A DNA stretch of 64,000 nt, from assembly GCF_020172685.1 (NCBI RefSeq), contig NZ_CP083986.1, positions 3,270,556-3,334,555 on the forward strand, read 5' to 3'. Below are positions 58,737 to 64,000 of the stretch, piece after piece. This DNA comes from [Mycobacterium] nativiensis (GTDB taxonomy: Bacteria; Actinomycetota; Actinomycetes; Mycobacteriales; Mycobacteriaceae). The position numbers and the translations under genes were made by a program. Numbering within the stretch: position 1 is the first letter of the stretch; each line of letters opens with the position of its first letter. The notes beneath the pieces were generated by a model. It worked only from the letters and a program-made list of their open reading frames with translations, had not been told where the DNA came from and searched no databases.

Positions 58737-59438
58737 ATGGAACAGCATAGCGGCATCGGCGTTCTGGACAAAGCCCTGGCAGTACTGCACACGATCGCCG
58801 AATCGCCGTGCGGACTAGCCGAACTGTGCGTGCGCACCGGCCTGCCCCGGGCGACCGCACACCGCCTGGCCGCGGGACTGGAGGCCCACCGACTGCTCGG
58901 GCGCGACGACGACGGACGCTGGCAGGTCGGGCCGGCGGTCGCCGAACTGGCGTCCCGCGCCGACGATCCGCTGCGGTCGGTCGGCGCCACGGTGCTGCCC
59001 CGGCTGCGGGAGATCACCGGCGAGAGCGTGCAGTTGTATCGCCGTGAAGGTTCCGCACGGGTCTGCGTCGCAGCCCTGGAACCGACTGCCGGGCTGCGAG
59101 ACACGGTGCCGGTCGGCGCCCGACTGCCGATGACGGCCGGTTCGGGCGCCAAAGTCCTGCTGGCCTACGCCGATCCGGCCGTCCAGCAGGAAGTGCTGGC
59201 GGAGGCCAAGTTCACCGGGCGCACACTGGCCGACGTGCGCCGCCGGGGCTGGGCGCAGAGCGTCGCCGAGCGCGAACCGGGCGTGGCCAGCGTGTCGGCG
59301 CCGGTGCGCGATCGGCGCGGCACGGTGGTGGCGGCGATCTCGGTGTCGGGCCCGATCGACCGGATGGGGCGGCGCCCCGGGGCGCGCTGGGCCGCCGACC
59401 TGCTCGCGTCGGCCGATGACCTGAGCCAGCGCTTATGA
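58737..59438 (+). CDS. IclR-family transcriptional regulator of leuCD (NdgR/LtbR type)
   Basis: 233 residues. Winged helix-turn-helix at the N-terminus (GVLDKALAVLHTIAESPCGLAELCVRTGLPRATAHRLAAGLEAH) and an IclR effector domain (MTAGSGAKVLLAYADPAVQQEVL). The divergent placement against leuC, conserved in actinobacteria (Rv2989), indicates control of leucine synthesis. The gene appears leaderless. Confidence 0.9.
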   Translation: MEQHSGIGVLDKALAVLHTIAESPCGLAELCVRTGLPRATAHRLAAGLEAHRLLGRDDDGRWQVGPAVAELASRADDPLRSVGATVLPRLREITGESVQLYRREGSARVCVAALEPTAGLRDTVPVGARLPMTAGSGAKVLLAYADPAVQQEVLAEAKFTGRTLADVRRRGWAQSVAEREPGVASVSAPVRDRRGTVVAAISVSGPIDRMGRRPGARWAADLLASADDLSQRL

Positions 59439-59557
59439 CGCCGAGCAGTCCCCCGCAAGCGGGCGGTACCCCCAGTGAATGCACCCATTTCGTGCCGAGA
59501 TGAGGCGCTTTCACCTCTGCTCGCCGGGGGGTCTGATCCGCCTGACAGACTGCTGAC

Positions 59558-60058
59558 ATGGGAACCAAGCAGCGCGCACAGATCGTCATGACCTCCGAGG
59601 AGGTCGCCGACTTCGTCACCACCCACCGCACCGGGACGTTGGCCACCGTCGGGCCCGACGGCCAGCCTCACCTGACCGCGATGTGGTACGGGGTGGTCGA
59701 CGGGGAGATCTGGCTCGAGACCAAGGCCAAGTCTCAGAAGGCGGTCAACTTGCGGCGTGACCCGCGGGTCAGCTTCCTGCTGGAGGCCGGCCAGACCTAC
59801 GACACGCTGCGCGGAGTGTCGTTCGAGGGTGTCGCGGAGATCATCGACGACCCGGACACCATCTTCCGGGTGGGTGTCAGCGTCTGGGAGCGCTACAACG
59901 GCCCCTACACCGACGAGATGAAGCCGGGCGTCGACGCGATGATGAACAACCGGGTCGCTGTGCGCATCGTCACACGCCGTACCCGGTCCTGGGACCACCG
60001 CAAGCTGGGATTGCCGCCGATCCCGCTGGCCGGGTCCACCGCCCCGACGGCCGACTAA
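59558..60058 (+). CDS. PPOX-class F420-dependent oxidoreductase (FDOR), Rv2991-like
   Basis: 166 residues in the split beta-barrel flavin-reductase fold. VADFVTTHRTGTLATVGPDGQPHLTAMWYGVVDGEIWLETKAKSQKAVNLRRDPRVSFLLE is the family core with Arg/Lys residues for cofactor phosphate. The FDOR-B type uses F420; the substrate is unknown. A strong terminator follows 19 bases after the stop. Confidence 0.85.
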   Translation: MGTKQRAQIVMTSEEVADFVTTHRTGTLATVGPDGQPHLTAMWYGVVDGEIWLETKAKSQKAVNLRRDPRVSFLLEAGQTYDTLRGVSFEGVAEIIDDPDTIFRVGVSVWERYNGPYTDEMKPGVDAMMNNRVAVRIVTRRTRSWDHRKLGLPPIPLAGSTAPTAD

Positions 60059-60076
60059 ACCGCCCCCACATTCGGA

Positions 60077-60111
60077 AAAAGGCCCGCACCTGCGAGAGGT
60101 GCGGGCCTTTT
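60077..60111. terminator. Strong intrinsic terminator
   Basis: A perfect 15-bp stem (AAAAGGCCCGCACCT and complement) with a 5-base loop, then CTTTGC. T-rich tails flank it on both strands, so it can end both the FDOR gene (plus) and the tRNA transcript (minus). Confidence 0.88.
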
Positions 60112-60118
60112 CTTTGCG

Positions 60119-60191
60119 TACCCCCGATGGGATTCGAACCCACGCTACCGCCGTGAGAGGGCGGCGTCCTAGGCCGCTAGACGACGGGGGC
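60119..60191 (-). tRNA. tRNA-Glu (CTC)
   Basis: 73 bases, cloverleaf visible: acceptor GCCCCCG with CGGGGGT, anticodon stem CCGCC/GGCGG around the loop CTCTCAC (anticodon CTC), T loop GGGTTCGAATCCC. CCA is not encoded. Reads GAG codons. Confidence 0.95.
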
Positions 60192-60226
60192 TAGAACATT
60201 TCCGGGTTGCCAGCATAGCTCAACCC

Positions 60227-60261
60227 AAACGGCCCGCCTAATCGCTTGCGGCGGACCGTTT
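60227..60261. terminator. Hairpin between the two tRNA genes
   Basis: AAACGG-C-CCGCC pairs with GGCGG-A-CCGTTT (one mismatch) around an 11-base loop, 3 bases beyond the 3' end of tRNA-Gln. A T run follows only on the plus-strand side, so it may be a processing structure of the tRNA precursor. Confidence 0.4.
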
Positions 60262-60264
60262 TTG

Positions 60265-60336
60265 CTGGGGTACCAGGACTCGAACCTAGAATGGCTGAAC
60301 CAGAATCAGCTGTGTTGCCAATTACACCATACCCCA
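60265..60336 (-). tRNA. tRNA-Gln (CTG)
   Basis: 72 bases: acceptor TGGGGTA with TACCCCA, discriminator G, anticodon stem GCTGA/TCAGC around TTCTGGT (anticodon CTG), T arm with GGTTCGAGTCC. No encoded CCA. Mycobacteria lack GlnRS, so this tRNA is first charged with Glu by GltX and then amidated. Confidence 0.95.
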
Positions 60337-60414
60337 TTGGCTGGCCATAACCGCTGGTCAGAGTGCCGGTCGGGCACTGCTGGCCAGCCGCTTCGGGCCG
60401 ACGAGCAGACTACC

Positions 60415-60434
60415 AAACTTCTTCTCCGAAGTTT
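60415..60434. terminator. Hairpin after gltX
   Basis: AAACTTC, TTCTCC, GAAGTTT, 9 bases beyond the gltX stop. A second larger fold (GGCTGGCC at 60339-60346 with GGCCAGCC at 60382-60389) lies between it and tRNA-Gln. Together they would end the gltX message or separate it from the tRNAs. Confidence 0.45.
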
Positions 60435-60443
60435 GCATCGCGC

Positions 60444-61907
60444 CTACCCGGCACCGTGTCGGGCAGCCCGCAACCGGGTCAGGCTGCGCCCGGAGCCGAG
60501 CAGTTCCAGCGACTCGAACAGCGGCGGGCTGATCGTTCCGCCGGTGACGGCGACCCGGATCGGGCCGAACGCCTTACGCGGCTTGAGCTCGAGCCCGTCC
60601 AGCAGCGCCGCCTTCAGGGCGGCCTCGATGTTGGCGGTATTCCAGTCCCCCACAGCCTCCAGGGCGACGATAGCCGCGTCCAGGGCGGGAAGGGCGTCGG
60701 GTCCCAGCTCCTTGGCCGCGGCACGCGGATCCAGCGTGTATTCGTCGTCGTTGAAGAACTTCAGCAGTCCCCAGGCGTCGCCCAACACCACAACACGGGT
60801 CTGCACCAGCGCCGCGGCCGTCGCGAAGTCGGCGTCGTCGAGCCCGGTGCGGTGACCATGGGTGTCGAAGTGGGCGCGCAACCGCGCGGTGAAGTCGTCG
60901 GCGTCGAGCAGCCGGATGTGCTCGGCGTTGATCGCGTCGGCCTTCTTCTGGTCGAACCGGGCCGGGTTGGAGTTGACGTCGGTCACGTCGAACGCGGCGA
61001 CCATCTCGTCGAGGCTGAACACGTCACGGTCGTCGGCGATCGACCAGCCCAGCAGCGCCAGGTAGTTCAGCAGGCCCTCGGGAATGAAACCGCGGTCGCG
61101 GTGCGCGAACAGATTCGACTGCGGGTCCCGCTTGGACAGCTTCTTGGTTCCCTCACCCAGAACCGTTGGCAGGTGCGCGAATTCCGGAATCCGATCAGCC
61201 ACCCCGATGCGCATCAACGCCTGGTAGAGCGCGATCTGACGCGGGGTTGAGGGCAACAGGTCCTCGCCGCGCAACACGTGGGTGATCTTCATCATCGCGT
61301 CGTCGACCGGGTTGACCAACGTGTACAACGGGTCCCCGTTGGCCCGGGTCAACGCGAAGTCGGGAACGGTGCCCGCCGGAAAGGACGTAGGGCCGCGCAC
61401 CAGGTCGTTCCAGCCGAGATCGACGTCGGGCATCCGTAGGCGCAGGACCGGTTTGCGGCCCTCGGCCAGGTAACCGGCACGCTGCTGCGCGGTCAGCTCA
61501 CGATCGAAATTGTCGTAGCCCAGCTTGGGGTTACGCCCGGCGGCCAGATGACGGGCCTCAACCTCCTCCGGCGTCGAGAAGGCCTCGTAGGCCTCCCCCG
61601 CCGCCAGCAGCTGCGCCACCACGTCCCGGTGGATCTCGGCGCGCTGCGACTGCCGGTACGGGCCGTAGGGCCCGCCCACCTCGGGGCCCTCGTCCCAGTC
61701 CAGGTGCAGCCAGCGCAGTGCGTCGAGCAGCGCCAGATAGCTTTCCTCGCTGTCGCGCTGCGCGTCGGTGTCCTCCACCCGGAAGACCAGGGTCCCGCCG
61801 GTGTGCCGGGCGTAGGCCCAGTTGAACAGGGCGGTCCGGATCAACCCGACATGCGGGGTGCCGGTCGGCGACGGGCAGAACCGGACGCGAACAGCGGATT
61901 CAGTCAC
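60444..61907 (-). CDS. gltX: Glutamyl-tRNA synthetase
   Basis: 487 residues, class I synthetase. [18 protein letters not shown] is the HIGH-type motif and [11 protein letters not shown] the KMSKS-type motif; a C-terminal anticodon-binding domain follows. In mycobacteria the enzyme is non-discriminating and also charges tRNA-Gln, whose gene lies 108 bp downstream. Overlaps the FAH gene by 4 bases. Ortholog of Rv2992c. Confidence 0.96.
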   Translation of the reverse strand: MTESAVRVRFCPSPTGTPHVGLIRTALFNWAYARHTGGTLVFRVEDTDAQRDSEESYLALLDALRWLHLDWDEGPEVGGPYGPYRQSQRAEIHRDVVAQLLAAGEAYEAFSTPEEVEARHLAAGRNPKLGYDNFDRELTAQQRAGYLAEGRKPVLRLRMPDVDLGWNDLVRGPTSFPAGTVPDFALTRANGDPLYTLVNPVDDAMMKITHVLRGEDLLPSTPRQIALYQALMRIGVADRIPEFAHLPTVLGEGTKKLSKRDPQSNLFAHRDRGFIPEGLLNYLALLGWSIADDRDVFSLDEMVAAFDVTDVNSNPARFDQKKADAINAEHIRLLDADDFTARLRAHFDTHGHRTGLDDADFATAAALVQTRVVVLGDAWGLLKFFNDDEYTLDPRAAAKELGPDALPALDAAIVALEAVGDWNTANIEAALKAALLDGLELKPRKAFGPIRVAVTGGTISPPLFESLELLGSGRSLTRLRAARHGAG

Positions 61908-62692
61908 GACTTTCCTTTGCGGATTACCGAATTGGACAAGGTGCCAATGCCTTCGACGGAGATGGCCACGGTGTCACCGTGTTCGATGGGGCCGACACCT
62001 TCGGGGGTGCCGGTGAGGATGATGTCGCCGGGCAGCAGGGTCATCACCGCGGAGATCCACTCCACGATGGCACCGACGTCGTGCATCATCAGCGACGTCC
62101 GGCTGTCCTGCTTGACCGCCCCGTTGACCTCGGTGCGGATCGCCAGGTCGGCGGGGTCGAGGTCGGTGACGATCCACGGTCCGATCGGGCAGAAGGTGTC
62201 GTGCCCCTTGGCCCGGGTCCACTGCCCGTCGGACTGCTGCTGGTCGCGGGCCGACACGTCGTTGCCGATGGTGTAGCCCAGGATATTCTCCTTGGCCCGG
62301 GCGGCCGGGACGTCCTTGCAGGGCCGTGAGATGACCACGGCCAGCTCACCTTCGTAGTGAACCGGGGAAGCATTGGCGGGCAGCGCAATCGGCACGTTGG
62401 GCCCGATGATCGCGGTGTTGGGCTTGAGGAACATCGTCGGGTTGGCCGGTGGGGCACCACCCATCTCGGCGATGTGCGCGGCGTAGTTCTTGCCGATGCA
62501 GACCACCTTGCTGGCCAGAATCGGCGCCAGCAGGCGCACATCGGCCAGGGGCCAGGATCGGCCGGTGAACTCCGGTGTGCCGAACGGGTGCTCGGCGATC
62601 TCACGGGCGGTCATCTCATGGGGCCGGTCCGGGTCGCCCTCGAGGCTGACAAAGGCGACACCGTCGGGGCTGGCAATTCGACCTAGACGCAT
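61904..62692 (-). CDS. Fumarylacetoacetate hydrolase family protein
   Basis: 262 residues. [66 protein letters not shown] and [22 protein letters not shown] are the FAH-fold motifs with the metal-binding Glu and Asp. Members hydrolyse or decarboxylate diketo acids (catechol pathway enzymes, acylpyruvases). Corresponds to Rv2993c. Cotranscribed with gltX. Confidence 0.92.
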   Translation of the reverse strand: MRLGRIASPDGVAFVSLEGDPDRPHEMTAREIAEHPFGTPEFTGRSWPLADVRLLAPILASKVVCIGKNYAAHIAEMGGAPPANPTMFLKPNTAIIGPNVPIALPANASPVHYEGELAVVISRPCKDVPAARAKENILGYTIGNDVSARDQQQSDGQWTRAKGHDTFCPIGPWIVTDLDPADLAIRTEVNGAVKQDSRTSLMMHDVGAIVEWISAVMTLLPGDIILTGTPEGVGPIEHGDTVAISVEGIGTLSNSVIRKGKS

Positions 62693-62709
62693 TCGGCAAG
62701 CCTAATGGC

Positions 62710-62843
62710 GATCGCAAGCGCGGCGGAGCCGGGCGAAGCGGGTCGCCATCGTCGGCACAAGCCGATCGCAAGCGCGGCGGAGCCGGGCGAAGCGGGTCGC
62801 CATCGTCGGCACAAGCCGATCGCAAGCGCGGCGGAGCCGGGCG
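62710..62843. repeat. 54-bp tandem repeat, 2.5 copies
   Basis: Units begin at 62710, 62764 and 62818, each starting GATCGCAAGCGCGGCGGAGC. The first two copies are identical; the third stops after 26 bases. It lies in the gap between the FAH and MFS genes. It resembles mycobacterial minisatellite (VNTR) loci. Confidence 0.85.
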
Positions 62844-62927
62844 CTGGGGGCACGATGGGCCGCCGTCATTCGGCACGGCGACATCTGTCGGGCGGGTTGC
62901 GTCGGCGGCGGCGCTTCCTGTGGAACC

Positions 62928-64000
62928 ATGAACCGGGTGTCCGCGGAGTCAATCAGCACCGCTGCACGCTGGTCAGTGATGATCGTCGCATTGATGGCGA
63001 CGATGTGCTCGTTCGTCTTCATCAACGGCATCGCCTTCGTCATCCCGATGTTGGAGACCAAACGCGACACCAACCTGGCGGTGGCCGGCCTGCTGGCATC
63101 GATGCCCAGCTTCGGCATGGTGTTGACGCTGTTCGCGTGGGGCGCCCTGCTCGATCGCGTCGGCGAGCGGATCGTGCTGGCGGCCGGCTCAGCGCTCACC
63201 GCACTGGCCACGTTTGCGGCCGCGTCGATGGACTCTCTGGTCTGGGTGGGCGCATTTCTGTTCCTGGGCGGTATGGCCGCCGCCAGCGCCAACAACGCCA
63301 GTGGCCGGCTGGTGACCGGGTGGTTCCCGCCACACCATCGCGGTCTGGTGATGGGGATCCGGCAGACCGCGCAGCCGCTGGGAATCGCGTTGGGAGCCAC
63401 GGTGATTCCGGACCTGGCCGAGCACGGCCTGTCGCGGGCGCTGATGTTCCCGGCAACGCTGTGCGCGGTCGCGGCGGTCGCGTGCGCCATCGGGGTGGTC
63501 GACCCGCCGCGCAGGCCGCGGTCAGCGGCGACCGGTCAGGAGCTGGCCAGCCCTTATGCCGGTTCGAAGACGTTGTGGCGCATCCACTTGTCCTCGGCAC
63601 TGCTGATGGTCCCGCAGTGCATGCTCGCCACCTTCATGCTGGTGTGGCTGATCGTCGACACCCACTGGTCGATCGCCACAGCCGCCTCCATGGTGACGGT
63701 GTCGCAGTTGCTGGGCGCGGTCGGCCGGGTGCTGGCCGGACGGTGGTCCGACCGGGTGCGGTCGAGGCTACGTCCGATTCGCAGTATCGCCCTGGCCAGC
63801 GCGGCCGCGATGCTGGCACTGGCGGTGACCGATCACCTGCACTCGCGTTTCGCCGCGGCCGCGATAGTCGTCGCCACGTTCATCAGCGTGCTGGACAACG
63901 GGTTGTCGTCCACCGCGGTCGCCGAGATCGCCGGGCCGTACTGGAGCGGACGGGCACTGGGCATCCAGAACACCACCCAGCCTGTCTCTTATACACATCT
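62928..64000 (+). CDS. Major facilitator superfamily transporter (partial, cut by contig end)
   Basis: Open from ATG 62928 to the window end without a stop, about 350 codons of genuine sequence. Starts MNRVSAESISTAARWSVMMIV; hydrophobic segments occur regularly, with GALLDRVGERIVLAAG (the MFS loop 2-3 motif) and a central charged loop near residue 190. Position matches Rv2994, an efflux-type MFS protein. The last 19 bases are sequencing adapter, so the final six codons are not real. Substrate unknown. Confidence 0.88.
   Translation, partial: MNRVSAESISTAARWSVMIVALMATMCSFVFINGIAFVIPMLETKRDTNLAVAGLLASMPSFGMVLTLFAWGALLDRVGERIVLAAGSALTALATFAAASMDSLVWVGAFLFLGGMAAASANNASGRLVTGWFPPHHRGLVMGIRQTAQPLGIALGATVIPDLAEHGLSRALMFPATLCAVAAVACAIGVVDPPRRPRSAATGQELASPYAGSKTLWRIHLSSALLMVPQCMLATFMLVWLIVDTHWSIATAASMVTVSQLLGAVGRVLAGRWSDRVRSRLRPIRSIALASAAAMLALAVTDHLHSRFAAAAIVVATFISVLDNGLSSTAVAEIAGPYWSGRALGIQNTTQPVSYTH
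63982..64000. other. Nextera/Tn5 mosaic-end adapter sequence
   Basis: CTGTCTCTTATACACATCT is exactly the 19-base Tn5 mosaic end used in Nextera libraries. It ends the window and interrupts the MFS gene, so it is library contamination at a contig edge. Confidence 0.97.

Noticed and set aside
62710..62843. CRISPR array
   Set aside because: The repeats are directly adjacent with no spacers and no cas genes are present.
62616..62876. Minus-strand frame with an 18-residue repeat (CADDGDPLRPAPPRLRS)
   Set aside because: It only translates the 54-bp tandem repeat; no ribosome-binding site and it overlaps the FAH start.
63768..63998. Minus-strand frame starting MCIRDRLGG
   Set aside because: Its start codon lies in adapter sequence and the rest is antisense to the MFS gene.

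Overview
The window is about 64 kb of GC-rich actinobacterial DNA from a mycobacterium, read as Mycobacterium sensu lato. The main evidence is conserved gene order: ftsY-smc-acyP-osmC, mutM-rnc-DUF177-sepIVA, purU, coaD-rsmD-pca-VKOR-DsbA-lipN, recG-DAK, rpmB-ung-thiL, ddl-gpsA-fbiD-ppk-mutT1-hupB-leuD-leuC-iclR and tRNA-gltX-FAH-MFS all follow the M. tuberculosis Rv2921c-Rv2994 order. A PGRS protein, a PE-PPE-type hydrolase, 13E12-family HNH genes and F420 genes (fbiD, FDOR) support the same placement. The right edge is a contig end: the last 19 bases are the Tn5/Nextera mosaic-end sequencing adapter, not genome.

Layout. 1-2.4 kb: two genes for exported proteins on the minus strand, a PE-PPE-type serine hydrolase and a PGRS protein cut by the window start; both carry ordinary signal peptides instead of a PE domain. 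2.7-10.3 kb: accessory metabolism (SDR, amidase, SRPBCC protein, DUF3516 helicase, small membrane protein, Nudix, GH6 cellulase CelA1). 10.4-16 kb: the ftsY/smc/acyP/osmC run. 16-19.2 kb: an inserted module (SnoaL-like, LuxR, DJ-1/PfpI, PIG-L deacetylase) around a perfect 22-bp palindrome. 19.3-22.2 kb: mutM, rnc, DUF177 and sepIVA. 22.3 kb: purU sits only 142 bp from sepIVA, so the PDIM/PGL locus found between them in M. tuberculosis is absent here. 23.3-32.6 kb: an accessory island between purU and coaD. It has a DUF4334 gene; a three-gene urea/guanidine carboxylase-associated operon whose carboxylase lacks biotin carboxylase and biotin domains; a divergent TetR; an intact 13E12 HNH gene; a large DUF4236/membrane/DEDDh exonuclease/BRCT protein; and a truncated, frameshifted second copy of the 13E12 3' end. 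32.7-46.6 kb: coaD, rsmD, pyruvate carboxylase, a VKOR/DsbA pair, lipN, two tandem aldo-keto reductases, GNAT, secreted HNH nuclease, recG and a FakA-like DAK protein. 46.7-60 kb: rpmB, ung, thiL, ddl, gpsA, fbiD, ppk, mutT1, hupB, leuCD, iclR and an F420-type oxidoreductase. 60-64 kb: tRNA-Glu and tRNA-Gln beside gltX, an FAH-family gene, a 54-bp tandem repeat and a truncated MFS transporter.

How genes work together. RNase III, MutM, RecG, Ung, MutT1, Smc and HupB form a nucleic-acid maintenance backbone. VKOR and the DsbA-like protein form an extracytoplasmic disulfide pair. LeuC/LeuD with the divergent IclR regulator form the leucine branch. GltX next to tRNA-Gln and tRNA-Glu fits the indirect Gln-tRNA route. 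FbiD (F420 synthesis) and the FDOR protein (F420 use) share the region. The most unusual content is in the purU-coaD island and in the secreted PGRS/hydrolase pair at the left edge. All functional names come from recognising motifs and conserved order by eye; no search was run.
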